Origin: Symsagittifera roscoffensis
Taxonomy: Eukaryota > Xenacoelomorpha > Acoela > Convolutidae
Assembly (NCBI RefSeq): GCF_963678635.1
Contig: NC_087068.1
Coordinates: 35,227,436-35,291,435, forward strand
Direction: 5' to 3'
DNA: 64,000 nucleotides
A model generated the notes under the pieces. The model searched no databases and was not told where the DNA came from. It saw nothing but the letters and a program-made list of their open reading frames with translations. The position numbers were made by a program, and so were the translations under genes. Of this stretch, positions 52,819-64,000 are shown in pieces (the first letter of the stretch is position 1; each line of letters opens with the position of its first letter).

Positions 52819-53484
52819 CCTTACTTACTAACTTCAACAATTTATCAAACTTTCCATACTACTCATCCATTACTGTCCATCATCTCAACACGTTACATAC
52901 GGCTCGAAAGGCATATAGTGAGTCTCTGACGCAGCTTGAAAGCGACTGTGACCAATTTATTGAGCTCGATACGTTTCTTTTTATCAATAATTTTACCTGC
53001 ACTGGTCTACAAAGTTATTTCAAGTTGATCAAACTGCTCAACAACACGGGGGACATTCCTGGGTTCGTGCTGAGTCAAGGCACACCAGAATGCAAAAATA
53101 CTGAAATCGAAGAGGCTTTCAGCGACTACTTCTGTACAGTGTACGAACCTAATATGACATCAACAATTGATTTCTCCGACATCGAAGTGAACCACGTTTC
53201 TTTCGGTAGACAGGAGATTGAAAATGGTCTCAAATGCGTCACTTGGCTCTGGCGTTGACAAACTTCCGGGCTCTTTCTTACGGCATGCAGCAGCACCGTT
53301 ATCTATTCATGTATCTCTACTGCTCAGTTTTATTTTGTCATCTTGTGTTTATCCTAGCAACTGGAAACTTTCCTATGTTTCACCTGTGTTCAAACACGGT
53401 GACCGTACTTCCGTCTCCTCATATCGACCTCTAAGTATTCTACCTAAACTATCGCTGGTATTTGAGATGCTTTCGAGAATATGA
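52819..53484 (+). pseudogene. LINE reverse transcriptase N-terminal part, truncated by duplication
   Basis: Contains the region before RT (SYFKLIKLLNNTGDIPGFVL, EEAFSDYFCTVY) and the start of RT (GSGVDKLPGSFLRHAA, WKLSYVSPVFKHGDRT, SYRPLSILPKLSLVFE). A frameshift lies at about 53,255. Ends at the duplication junction, so it lacks the catalytic part. Confidence 0.72.
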
Positions 53485-53748
53485 CTTAAGATAAAACATT
53501 TTTTCTGACTTTCAAGGTCAACGCCCTGATTTAAAATTTTTTCTCCTAGGTTTTAAATGGTGTTAGTTTGCAGGACGGTCTCTGGCTTTCTTATTCTTCC
53601 AGAATTGTCTGACATCGATAAAGTAGTAGAAAAGGCTCTACTTCGAAAGCGAATCGAAATGCTCAGCAAAGGTCATGATAAATCACGTTTGAAAATCCGC
53701 AACCACAACTTATATCTTGTTGGCAAAATTGTTGAAGTCGGAAATTGA

Positions 53749-54633
53749 CTAACCCTAGCTACAATCAACGTCAGAAGTATTCTTTCCCCCAACAAGAGAC
53801 TCCGTTTAACTAGTTATTTATCCTTACAAAATCCCACGTTTGATTTTCTTACAGAAACATGGCTGAATTCTTCGTTTACCCAAAGTTAAAAATTTCACAC
53901 ATCCTACTGAGTATTAGCTCGTCGTGATAGATCACATGGAGTTCACGGCGGTACAGCTATTCTGTCCAGATGCGCCGTGGCTAGCCGGAAGCTTTTAGGT
54001 ACATCCGACATTGGCTGTGCAACTATTGTCCTTTTTCATGTCTCGCTCGCAATTATTTGTTTCTATAATCCTCCGGTTAAAAGTGCATACCGTCATAAAA
54101 ACGCCGATTTGTTGATCTTCCTGGTTTACATCCTAAAACGTTTACCAAACCAGTGTCACATCATAGTTAGCGGGGACTTTAGCGAACCTCACGCCTGTTG
54201 GATCGCTTTCGACAGCAACACAGGTTTTTCGGAGTTTCTAGATTTTCTGTTTCAAAAGAACTTGTGTCCGCTGGTTAGCTTCCCAACACATATTTCTAGG
54301 AATATCCTTGACCAAATTTTGTCAAATATTACTGACGTGGCCTCTTCAGATTGCTACGCTCATATGGTCGATTTTTCTGATCATTTTGCTGTAACGTTGA
54401 GGTTTGAACTTGATGGAGTATTAAACTCAAACATGCTTACGGAAACCATGACTATCCCTAGTTCGTCTTTTTCGGATCTCAAGCTGATATTCTCAACCGC
54501 ATTGTTTTCGTTAATTAAGTCAACAGAGGATCCTATGTATACCGACCTTTTGCTTTACCAGTTTAATCAACTACTCCTCCCCTTCTTCGAGAGGAAACGT
54601 TCTAAACGCCTTACTTATCTATCATATTATTAG
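53749..54633 (+). pseudogene. LINE endonuclease, second array unit 1 (open type)
   Basis: Copy of unit 1 at offset 5,149, 218-codon open stretch 53,977-54,633. Confidence 0.72.
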
Positions 54634-54799
54634 TATTATTATGATTATTATATAAACCTTATAACCTACAAGGAGATTAAAGGAGTATTAGCTTCGAAAG
54701 CGATTCGAAATGCTCAGCAATGGTCATGATAAATCAAGTTTGAAAATCCGCAACCTCAAATTATATCTTGTTGGCAAAATTGTTGAAGTCGGAAATTGA

Positions 54800-56755
54800 C
54801 TAAGCCTAGCTACAATCAACGTCAGAAGTATTCTTTCCCCCAACAAGAGACTCCGTTTAACTAGTTATTTATCCTTACAAAATCCCACGTTTGTTTGTCC
54901 TACAAAAACATGGCTGAATTCTTCGTTTACCCAAAGTTAAACATTTCACACATCCTACTGAGTATTAGCTCGTCGTGATAGATCACATGGAATTCACGGC
55001 GGTACAGCTATTCTGTCCAGCTGCGCCGTGGCTAGCCGGGAGCTTTTAGGTACATCCGACATTGGCTGTGCAACTTTTGTCCTTTTTCATGTCTCGCTCG
55101 CAATTATATGTTTCTATAATCCTCCGGTTAATAGTGCATACCGTCATAAAAACGCCGATTTGTTGATCTTCCTGAATTCAATCCTGAAACTTTACCAAAC
55201 CAGTGTCACATCATAGTTAGTGGGGAATTTAGAGAACCTCACGCCTGTTGGACGACTTTCGACAGCAACACAGGTTTTTCGGATTTTCTAGAGTTTCTGT
55301 TTCAAAAGAACTTGTGTCCGGTGGTTAGCTTCCCAACACATATTTCTAGGAATATCCTTGACCAAATTTTGTCAAATACTGCTGACGTGGCCTCTTAAGA
55401 TTGCTACGCTCATACGGTCAATTTTTCTGATCATTTTGCTGTAACGTTGAGGTTTGAACTTGATGGAGTATTAAATTCAAACATGCTTACGGAAATCATG
55501 ACTATCCCTAATTCGTCTTTTTCGGATCTCAAGCTAGTATTCTCAACCGCTTTGTTTTCGTTAACTAAGTCAACAGAGGATCCTCTGTATACCGACCTTT
55601 TGCTTCACCAGTTTAATCAACTATTCCTCCCCTTCTTCGAGGGGAAACGTTCTAAACGCCTTACTTATCCATCATTCTGTTATTTTTATTATGATTAATT
55701 GTATAAACTTTATAATCTACAATGAGATTAAAGGAGTATTAGCTTCGAAAGCGATTCGAAATGCTCAGCAATGGTCATGATAAATCACGTTTGAAAATCC
55801 GCAACCTCAAATTATATCTTGTTGGCAAAATTGTTGAAGTCGGAAATTGACTAAGCCTAGCTACAATCAACGTCAGAAGTATTCTTTCCCCCAACAAGAG
55901 ACTCCGTTTAACTAGTTATTTATCCTTACAAAATCCCACGTTTGTTTGTCCTACAAAAACATGGCTGAATTCTTCGTTTACCCAAAGTTAAACATTTCAC
56001 ACATCCTACTGAGTATTAGCTCGTCGTGATAGATCACATGGAATTCACGGCGGTACAGCTATTCTGTCCAGCTGCGCCGTGGCTAGCCGGGAGCTTTTAG
56101 GTACATCCGACATTGGCTGTGCAACTTTTGTCCTTTTTCATGTCTCGCTCGCAATTATATGTTTCTATAATCCTCCGGTTAATAGTGCATACCGTCATAA
56201 AAACGCCGATTTGTTGATCTTCCTGGATTCAATCCTGAAACTTTACCAAACCAGTGTCACATCATAGTTAGTGGGGAATTTAGAGAACCTCACGCCTGTT
56301 GGACGACTTTCGACAGCAACACAGGTTTTTCGGATTTTCTAGAGTTTCTGTTTCAAAAGAACTTGTGTCCGGTGGTTAGCTTCCCAACACATATTTCTAG
56401 GAATATCCTTGACCAAATTTTGTCATATACTGCTGACGTGGCCTCTTAAGATTGCTACGCTCATATGGTCAATTTTTCTGATCATTTTGCTGTAACGTTG
56501 AGGTTTGAACATTATGGAGTATTAAATTCAAACTTGCTTACGGAAATCATGACTATCCCTAATTCGTCTTTTTCTGATCTCAAGCTAGTATTCTCAACCG
56601 CTTTGTTTTCGTTAACTAAGTCAACAGAGGATCCTCTGTATACCGACCTTTTGCTTCACCAGTTTGATCAACTACTCCTCCCCTTCTTCGAGAGGAAACG
56701 TTCTAAACGCCTTACTTATCCATCATTTATTATTATTATTATGATTATTATATAA
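54800..56755 (+). pseudogene. LINE endonuclease, second array units 2 and 3 (frameshifted type)
   Basis: Copies of units 3 and 4 of the first array, with the same deletion and stop. Open pieces 55,028-55,216, 55,447-55,698, 56,079-56,267 and 56,465-56,755. Confidence 0.7.
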
Positions 56756-56916
56756 ACTTTATAATCTACAATGAGATTAAAGGAGTATTAGCTTCGAAAG
56801 CGATTCGAAATGCTCAGCAATGGTCATGATAAATCACGTTTTAAAATCCGCAATCTCAAATTATATCTTGTTGGCAAAATTGTTGAAGTCGGAAATTGAC
56901 TAACCCTAGCTACAAT

Positions 56917-58669
56917 CCTTACTTACTAACTTCAACAATTTATCAAACTTTCCATACTACTCATCCATTACTGTCCATCATCTCAACACGTTACATACGG
57001 CTCGAAAGGCATATAGTGAGTCTCTGACGCAGCTTGAAAGCGACTGTGACCAATTTATTGAGCTCGATACGTTTCTTTTTATCAATAATTTTACCTGCAC
57101 TGGTCTACAAAGTTATTTCAAGTTGATCAAACTGCTCAACAACACGGGGGACATTCCTGGGTTCGTGCTGAGTCAAGGCACACCAGAATGCAAAAATACT
57201 GAAATCGAAGAGGCTTTCAGCGACTACTTCTGTACAGTGTACGAACCTAATATGACATCAACAATTGATTTCTCCGACATCGAAGTGAACCACGTTTCTT
57301 TCGGTAGACAGGAGATTGAAAATGGTCTCAAATGCGTCACTTGGCTCTGGCGTTGACAAACTTCCGGGCTCTTTCTTACGGCATGCAGCAGCACCGTTAT
57401 CTATTCATGTATCTCTACTGCTCAGTTCTATTTTGTCATCTTGTGTTTATCCTAGCAACTGGAAACTTTCCTATGTTTCACCTGTGTTCAAACACGGTGA
57501 CCGTACTTCCGTCTCCTCATATCGACCTCTAAGTATTCTACCTAAACTATCGCTGGTATTTGAGATGCTTTTCTTCAGACATCTGCATGACTTCATCGGA
57601 CGTAAGATTCACCAAAATCAGTTCGGCTTCCGTCGCCGCCACTCAACAGTCAATCAATTGATAACCTACCTTGATACGTTTCACGGAAACTTGATTAAAA
57701 CGAAAACGTGTATACATTTTATCTTGACTTTAGCAAGGCCTTTGACAAGGTGCCTCACCCCATTCTGCTCCAAAAGCTCCGTGATTACTCAAGTTACTTC
57801 CATGTTATCTAAGCATCCAACGCCAATGTACTAAATTCCGAAAAGCGTTTTCAAGTTTACACCACGTTACTAGTGGCGTGCCCCAAGGTTCAACCCTAGG
57901 GCCATTACTATTCTTAATTTTGATTAACGATCTCACTGATTCTTGTATTAACAGCCTCATGTACTTATTTGCCGATGATTCGAAAGCAGCATCTACGTCC
58001 TTGCAGCTACTACAAAGTGAACTCGATAGCTGTATTTTGTGGCGCTCCGAAAGTGAGATGGTGTTCAACGAAAAGAAACCCCAGTTTATCTTTTTTGGCA
58101 GAACTCGTGTCGAGGAATGTTTGTTTTTCAACAATTTTCCCCTGATTCCTGACGACAAGGATAAAGATCTCGGTGTTACCCTGCATTTTGATCTAAAATT
58201 CAGCCATCACATCAAAAGATTGGGACTTTGTTGCAGTTCAATTTTGCTATCAAACGCAGTTTGCCTTTCTCTCTCGCCTTAGCCACCAAAACGAACTTGT
58301 TCAGATCCTATATTTTATCGTCCTTGTTATATGCATGTGAAGTTTGGTTCCCTTCCGAGACCGTTATTGTTGCTCAACAAAATCATCTCAGGTCAAATAG
58401 ATTTCCCTATCTGAGATATCAAACCCCAACTACGATATTCCTTGAGAAACTACGAGAAGATGTTGTTTCAGGAGCCAGTCACAAAGAAGCGACATAACGA
58501 CAAAATCTTCATTTCAAGAGCAGTACGTTACGCCAATTTCCTGTACCTCAACACGTCTATTTCGATTTTTGACACCCCTGCTTCCTTTTCTCGACTGTTA
58601 AAGAAATGCTGTGTCAAGTCTGTTAAAGTGGACTATGATGAAAATGCAAACCGATACTTCTGTAAATAA
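56917..58669 (+). pseudogene. LINE reverse transcriptase with FADD active site and C-terminal region
   Basis: Copies the element RNA into DNA at the nicked target. The RT fingers are at 57,316-57,834 (SYRPLSILPKL, HQNQFGFRRRHSTVNQL) and the palm at 57,878-58,282 with PQGSTLGPLLFLILINDL and the catalytic FADDSK at 57,968-57,985, then DLGVTLHFDLKFSHHIKR. Two further frames (58,228-58,497 and 58,442-58,669) carry the C-terminal region with YILSSLLYACEVWF. Frame breaks near 57,700-57,850 and 58,240 make it a pseudogene. Motifs place it in the CR1/jockey branch. Confidence 0.8.
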
Positions 58670-59257
58670 ACCTGGACAAACATTGGAAGGAAAGCGGAAT
58701 TAATAAATTTGAGACTAATTAATCGAACAGGAGTACATCATGAGCTGATCCACAGAGGCGACAAATTGCCTAAAAGATCAGAAAAAGAACAGAACAGAAA
58801 ATCAACACTAATCATGTCCTGCTTATCATTATCATTTCCTTATCTAGAAAGTTCCAAGGATTTTGACTGGGCGTCCTGCTTTTAGCCTAATTGTTCTGAT
58901 AAACTTATTAAATAGATTTGTTATGTTTGATGTTTGTGCCTGTTTGTGGAGCGCCCTCTGAGGGATTTTAGAGACAGGTCTGTCAAGTGACTTTCTGTGG
59001 GGAGGTGGGAAACTGGAACTGGCTTGAAGAGTCTGGTGGTGCACCGCTGGACCCACTGAGCTCGGGTGAGATTGATCCTTGTTCCTTGTTTTTGATTTTT
59101 ATAATTCGATTTTAAAATTTAAATTTTTTTTTGTCTTTTATTTTTTTATTTGCTGACTTGTAAAATTCTAAAATTCTCACTAACCGCTTATCATGGGTTA
59201 GTTCGGTCCCCTAAAGTCCAGTTAAAATCATTTTTTTAACCTTTATGCTGCGTCAAT
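58670..59257. other. Unassigned sequence after the LINE
   Basis: About 590 bases with no supported gene. A stretch near 58,822-58,853 (TTATCATTATCATTTCC, TATCTAGAAA) is similar to 60,954-60,982 just before R4. The region 59,090-59,240 is very T-rich. Confidence 0.4.
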
Positions 59258-59480
59258 ATGAGGAAAAACAACAAAGAGTGTACAAGCAAAGATTGCTTCA
59301 AACCTTCAGGACTGATAAATTGGATTAGAGGTGATTGTTGTTCTAGTTGGTATCATATCAGTTGTGTAAATATTTCTCTTAGCGACTTCATGAGCTCTTT
59401 GATAAATAAAACATTTCGAGCAAATGACTTGTCACTTCCAAAACCCCCAACGCCAAGTTTCAAGCCCGCCTCTGAGTGAC
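59258..59480 (+). pseudogene. PHD-like zinc finger, LINE ORF1-type fragment
   Basis: 73-codon frame with Cys/His spacing CTSKDC, RGDCCSSWYHISCVN, the pattern of PHD-type fingers as found at the N-terminus of some LINE ORF1 proteins and in chromatin proteins. It breaks off after SLPKPPTPSFKPASE. It stands upstream of the RT at 59,602 on the same strand and may belong to it. Confidence 0.5.
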
Positions 59481-59580
59481 CTCGAGCAGAGAACAAAGCT
59501 AATAAATAGTAAGCTCGTTGAAGAAAATGTAAAGAGAGGATTACGGCTTCCTGCTTCGGATGACAAAATTGCTCCTTTCT

Positions 59581-60950
59581 AAACTGATAACTATTTAAAA
59601 ATTGTTGTCTAAGCACCCTCAGCGAGTTAAATTTGCAGCTCCAAATCCAAAAAAGTTTGATAGTTTTTCCGTAACCGATTTCGACCTATACAAAACGATA
59701 ATGTCCTGTCCGAACGGATCAGCAGCAGGTCCTGATAAACAGTTCCTCAAATTTTTAAAGATCTTGTTTGTAAGTCGAATGGCAGTGCAGGACCTAATTT
59801 TCTGAAATAACTTACTAAGCTGATAAACCTCATTGGAGATGGCAAAATACCCGAACCCCTAAGACCTTTCTTTTTTGGCGCAAAGCTTATCTCCCTCATA
59901 AAGATAGACGGAGGGTTGATTCCGATTACCATAGGCAACACGCTGAGACGTATCGCGTCTAAATGCACTGGAAGCAAGGCCCTCTACGAGCGACAAAATT
60001 TTTTCGGAAACGTACAGGTAGGATGCGGTACCAAACGAGGAGCAGAAATAGCTGCGCACTCGTTTCGAAACCTAAATGAACGCGACGACAATCCAAAATG
60101 AACTGTTCTTTTAAAACTAGATTTTAAGACAGCCTTTAACTCTCTAAATAGAGAAACAATGCTGAATCATGTTTATTCAAATCGCCCCGAATTGTATAAT
60201 TACACCCATTGCGCGTATGGTAAACCTAGTTACCTTTTTTACGGAAGCTCTGTCATAATGTCAAAGACGGAACTCAGCAAGGTGATCCTGAAGCCCCACC
60301 CCTTTTTGCGGAAACAATTCATACACTAGTCAAACAGCTGGAGTCGAAAATTAACACTTGGTATTTAGATGATGGAAATTTAGCCGACGACTATAAGGTA
60401 GTACTCGGCAACCTTAAAAACATTCTGAAATCGGAACAAATTTACGGCCTGAGCTTGAACACTGAGAAGTGCGAACTTTGTTTTTTGGGACCGATTACTA
60501 GTACACAGCATAATTCAACTTAAACACAATTTCGAAAAATATGCCCCAAAATAAAAATAAAACAAAAGAAGAACTCCTGATTTTAGGATCTCCAATCGGT
60601 GAACTTTGCCGAAAAGAATTGCTCGACGAAAAAATTAAGGAGCTTGAAAAAATCTCGGATGTCATTGACAAACTAGACGCCCATTATGGTTTTTACCTCC
60701 TGAAAAATTGCTTTTGCATGCCAAAACTCCAATATTTTTAGCGTACGAGCCCTTGTTTTTTGCAAAATGATTTTTGGAACGCTACGATAAATTACTAAGA
60801 AATACGTTTATGCTTGGGCATTTCTTCCGCTCGACTACTCGCTTTACCCGCTTTCTTAGCCTCAGCAGTAGGAGCAAAAGATGCCTTGAGCGAAATCTTT
60901 GGTTTGGAGTGGAAAATTAACATCTGGTCTGTTTGTAATCTTGTCATCTT
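59581..60950 (+). pseudogene. Second, unrelated reverse transcriptase with YLDDG box
   Basis: Pieces in all three frames give RT motifs: CPNGSAAGPDKQFLKFL, LISLIKIDGG and ITIGNTLRRIASKCTGSKA, GCGTKRGAEIAAHSFRNL, LDFKTAFNSLNRETML (first Asp), an AYGKPSYLFYG region, a GTQQGDPEAPPLFAE-like block with frameshift, WYLDDGNLADD with YLDDG at 60,362-60,376, and LNTEKCELCFLG. A later frame (60,541-60,741) has LLILGSPIGELC and HYGFYLLKNCFCMPKLQY. It differs from both the gypsy RT and the CR1-type RT. It looks like a non-LTR-type RT of another clade; I cannot name it. Many breaks. Confidence 0.65.
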
Positions 60951-60986
60951 CTTTTATCATTATCACTTCCATATCTAGAAAATTTG

Positions 60987-61904
60987 TGACATTCGACCAG
61001 AATGGCCAAAAGGCAATTTATGCAGGATTCGAATTTTGAGCAGTAAGCCTTCCGAGTTGATGATTTCGAAGGATTAGCGACGTTATTGGAACGTTTAGCC
61101 AAACGGTGAGGGCTAGAATATTCTAGTATTTTAAATTTTCAAAAATTCGAATGATGACGTCACATTTCTGAGAAATGCTGAAACGGCCATTTTAACAAAA
61201 AGCGAGTGAAAAACAGAACAACTTTTATCTGCGATCGCGAACAGTACGAAAATCGAGATTGGAAAACGACAACGAACTACAGAATAGCAGAGAACGTTCC
61301 GAGTTGCAACTATTGTGCTGCTACAATAGTTGCAAGGCCGTTGCCAACAACGGTGAAGGGTGAGAACCAGCCTTCCGGATTAGCAAGAAATCAAGAGTAA
61401 GGAGCTTGATTCGGCGGATTCAAGAATCCGGAAGGGTCTCGGGACGGAAACTTTTATTAACTCACATAAACTTTTAGCATCCTGTCATGTCCTGACTTGA
61501 ATTTAACTGATATTTTGATTAGTTTTGACAAGGATGAGAAGCTAGGAGTTGGGGGAAAGGGTTGATCCATCTTCGATGGAGATGATGATTTTTATCTACT
61601 GAACAAAAACAATAGTAATATAATAAGTAGTAGCCCTGTTTTTAGGAGTGACCTCGTGGTCTGGGGATACAGAGACCCAGCCATGAGCTCACTATTTTTG
61701 CATGTAATTCAGTTAATTTGAGCGTTCTGGTCGAAGCCGGAGAACAGTAACGTTTTTGTCGACCCGATGTAAGAAAGACCACCGAAAAGTACTGGCTTGG
61801 TAGAGACGGTGAAAAACATGCAAAGCTCTGTTTAGACGCTGGCCAGTCGTCTTAAGACTTAGTTTTGTTATCCGTCGATATGTATCTTCCGGGCGAATGT
61901 TACA
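60987..61904. repeat. Repeat unit b, inverted copy (R4)
   Basis: 918 bp in reverse orientation to the other three. It starts sharply at TGACATTCGACCAGAATGG after unrelated sequence and ends GGGCGAATGTTACA. More diverged than the others; the TATA-like site is lost. Confidence 0.65.
61304..61335. other. 13-bp hairpin with compensated base pair
   Basis: TTGCAACTATTGT, loop GCTGCT, ACAATAGTTGCAA. Compared with 23,837-23,868 one stem pair has changed on both sides (G-C to T-A when read in the same orientation), keeping the stem perfect. Confidence 0.8.
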
Positions 61905-64000
61905 TGTATGTTTTTATGGCGCTCCTGGGTGTTATTCTTTTTAGCATCATGACCGGCAGAACCGTTAACGAGCACTCCGCGCCGAGCGGATGCTCACATT
62001 AACGCCCTTAATAGGCCTAAACCGCCGGGGCGGAAGGGTAGTTCGGAACGCGGAAGCCTTCCGGATTACCGTGAATAGTTTTTTAACCTAGTTAAGACCG
62101 AAAATTCACGAACCAGGAAGGGTGGGGGGAATCATGAACCCCTCATCCCCTGAGTGGTTTGTGACCAAAAACACTTAAAGATATCAGCAAAACCAAACAA
62201 AAAGTAGTATAGTACCCAAGAAAAACAAAAAACATAAAAAATAACCGAAAAAAACCAAAAACAGTAAAAAAGTAAAAAATCAGTAGAAATCATCCCCCCA
62301 GACAAGATGTGATTCAACCCCCCCGTTTGTTGTTGATAGATATATTGTTGTTACAGGCATTTATATCAGTCAGGATCGTTACGATCAATTTTGTAGCCCG
62401 TTTGTGAGGCTTGTACTGTAGGGTTATTTGAGCATTTAAGCACGTTAATGATAAATTGCGCTCAATCCGGAAGGGTCAGCTGATTTGCGCTCAATTCGGA
62501 AGGGTCTTGGGTGAAGACCGATCCGGCAAGCAGTACAAGGAGCAACAAAAAGGGGCTCAACGACAACAACAATCGACTGTTGGGTATCGTTAACAAGTTT
62601 TGTATCCCTTTTGGTACAAAAAGTAAGATAGTAATCTGTGGGGGGCTCGACAGTGCTGCACTGTAGTGACCCTTCACCGAACTGCGAATATCCGAGTTAA
62701 GCACCTTAATTCGGATAATAAACAAACCCGGAGGGGTATAGTATTACTAATATTATTATTTATATAGCCTATATTAATAGTCTTATATCGTTTTTCAGTG
62801 AAAAACAACGAAAACAGACCGGTTTTTAGGGTCAAAATAGCGATATTTTGATCCCCCCACAAGTCGCGATTTTTGAGATATCGATATTTTTTGAAACGGA
62901 AAAAAGCGCTAAGTTAGTGTGTTACATCGTAACTGCACTACTGTAATAAGTAGAACCGGTTAACTTTAGTTCGGAAGTGGTTGGAACTAGTTTGGTACAA
63001 AAAACCAAATTTTCCCATTTTTTGATAGTAAGAAACACTATAAAATCAGAAAATTTTTTGAAATCTTTGAGTTAGGACAGTAAGAATAGTTGTTCGGACA
63101 ACGTCCACTAGTGAATCTACGAGTTTTAAAACCCGCTACCCGAAAGCCTTCCGGGTTGCAGAGAAATCGAACATAACGTGTTTGATTTGGTGGATTCATC
63201 AATCCGGAGGGGTCCAGGTAGCATAGTTTTTCGCAAATTTTTTCTACAAAAGCGTTTTAAGTCGGGTCTTTTGCATAGAACTAGAAGAGTATAGGCCTTG
63301 TGAGCTCAGATCAATAATTTTTAGGTCGAAAGGATCAGATTTGCGGAAAAAGTTAGGCGGAACCTATAAGAGAGAAAATTTTTGAATTTGGAAAAAAGAC
63401 GTTTTGGTCAATAACTTTGGAACTACAGAGCATATCGAGTCCATCTTGGTACCATTAGATCAGAAATTAGCTGAACTTACTAGTAGGAAAGAGAATTACT
63501 CGAAAAAGCGAGCGAGAAAATTTTTTGAGATTGTTTTTAGCAAATTACACAAATCCGGAGGGGTACACCCTTCACGTTTTATAAATTTTTCTGAAAAACC
63601 CTTATACCTCTACCAAAAGTTGATAGCGATTGAACTAAGTAACTTAGGTCAGTTCTAGACAAAGAGGGAGGGCTGAAGGCACAAGACAACCATAATACAG
63701 TCGAAATTAGGCAAGTGATAAGACTCTTCACCGTTAGTGTGAATTGTCAAATAAGTGCCTTAACTTCAACCCGGAGGGGTCTAGGAAAGGAACCTATACC
63801 CTTCCCAGTTAATTCAAACAGCATAAAAGCAACGCAGAACGTATCCGGAGGGGTATAAGCTGAAATTAAGAAAACTACGGAAAGCTACTTTGACAGAGCT
63901 AAGGGCTCCGAATCCGGAGGGGTCTACTTTCCACAAAATCGGAGGGGTCCAAATCCGGAGGGGTCTACTATTAACTAACTTGGAAGGGTCCAAACCCGGA
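61905..64000. repeat. Flanking repeat segment a, inverted copy (R4), continues past window
   Basis: Reverse complement of segment a of R1/R3, with the same landmarks in reverse order (CGCGCCGAGCGGATGCTC, AGTGCTGCACTGTAG, TCCGGAGGGGT series). It contains inverted TCCGGAGGGG repeats at 63,540-64,000. No supported gene; the short open frame at 63,404-63,658 lies in repeat sequence. Confidence 0.7.

Larger units (their letters stand above)
48321..53469. repeat. 5,149-bp direct duplication, first unit
   Basis: Starts at CTTTCGAGAATATG inside the repeat tail and ends inside the RT domain (TTTGAGATG). The second unit starts at 53,470 with an exact 5,149-base offset. The junction shares CTTT. Contains four endonuclease repeats. 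Confidence 0.9.
53641..56916 (+). repeat. Tandem array of 1,051-bp endonuclease units (3 full + 1 partial)
   Basis: Units begin at 53,641, 54,692 and 55,743, with a partial unit at 56,792. The first is of the open-frame type, the other two of the frameshifted type; one open-type unit is missing relative to the first array. Confidence 0.92.
53470..57567. repeat. Direct duplication, second unit (one endonuclease repeat fewer)
   Basis: 4,098 bp, equal to 5,149 minus 1,051. Matches the first unit but has three full endonuclease repeats instead of four. RT sequence continues past its end, so this copy carries the complete 3' part of the LINE. Confidence 0.9.
48431..58669 (+). mobile_element. CR1/jockey-type LINE with internal duplications
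   Basis: Plus-strand non-LTR retrotransposon: end of ORF1, apurinic-type endonuclease, reverse transcriptase and C-terminal region. The natural length is expanded by endonuclease-segment repeats and a 5,149-bp duplication. The 5' part of ORF1 is missing here. A stop and frameshift in the endonuclease N-terminus (near 48,740-48,770) are shared by all units, so the element was dead before it was amplified in place. Confidence 0.8.

Noticed and set aside
53218-53484. Separate gene at the LINE RT start
   Set aside because: It is a frame piece of the same RT, repeated at 57,316, and is truncated by the duplication.
48492-56916. CRISPR or satellite array
   Set aside because: The 1,051-bp repeats are duplicated LINE coding sequence without short repeats and unique spacers.
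1-64000. Maverick/Polinton, Penelope or rotifer-type terminon
   Set aside because: No protein-primed DNA polymerase B, packaging ATPase, or GIY-YIG nuclease was recognised; pol order is clearly Ty3/gypsy.

Overview
The window looks like repeat-dense DNA from a eukaryote, most probably an invertebrate animal. Almost everything recognisable is a retroelement: Ty3/gypsy gag-pol on the minus strand, LINE-type endonuclease and reverse transcriptase on the plus strand, and long AT-rich repeats. I see no host gene, rRNA, tRNA, CRISPR or bacterial-type gene. The species cannot be named from the sequence. All families were assigned by motif reading; no search was run.

Layout. Minus-strand retroelement copy A fills about 1-21,000 and runs off the left edge. 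A block of flanking repeats (R1/R2) follows at 21,000-26,455. Copy B, about 27,134-44,640, has the same orientation, and its own flanking repeat (R3) lies at 44,641-48,430. A plus-strand LINE with heavily duplicated segments covers 48,431-58,669. A decayed zinc finger and a second, unrelated reverse transcriptase occupy 59,258-60,950. An inverted copy of the flanking repeat (R4) runs from 60,987 to the right edge. A and B therefore lie head to tail, each with R on its gag side; R4 predicts another element facing the other way beyond 64,000.

Gene order in A and B, read on the minus strand: a leader; ORF0 of about 200 codons; gag with a capsid-like domain; a -1 frame change into two CCHC knuckles; an aspartic protease (LLDTGA); reverse transcriptase; RNase H; integrase with a GPY/F-like tail; a pol tail of unknown function; a conserved AT-rich spacer; then an unusual extra module of at least 6.6 kb. 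The module encodes a helical/coiled-coil protein joined to an SGNH (GDSL-type) hydrolase with Ser, GTNN and DGIH blocks, a second protein with a GIND motif, a large unrecognised protein (575 codons open in A), a further ORF, and a long unrecognised ORF that is open from 798 to the left edge in A and carries one stop in B. Gag-pol followed by several extra genes including an SGNH hydrolase is the most novel feature here.

Both copies are damaged in different ways. A has lost the second half of its protease, has frameshifts in RT, and carries a 5.25-kb tandem duplication that fuses the SGNH gene to RNase H. B has YVND instead of YVDD in RT, a deletion through the SGNH gene, a 379-bp insertion and other breaks. 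The LINE has a 1,051-bp endonuclease segment repeated four times, inside a 5,149-bp duplication whose second copy has three. Many breaks are single-base indels, so genuine decay and assembly error both need to be considered.
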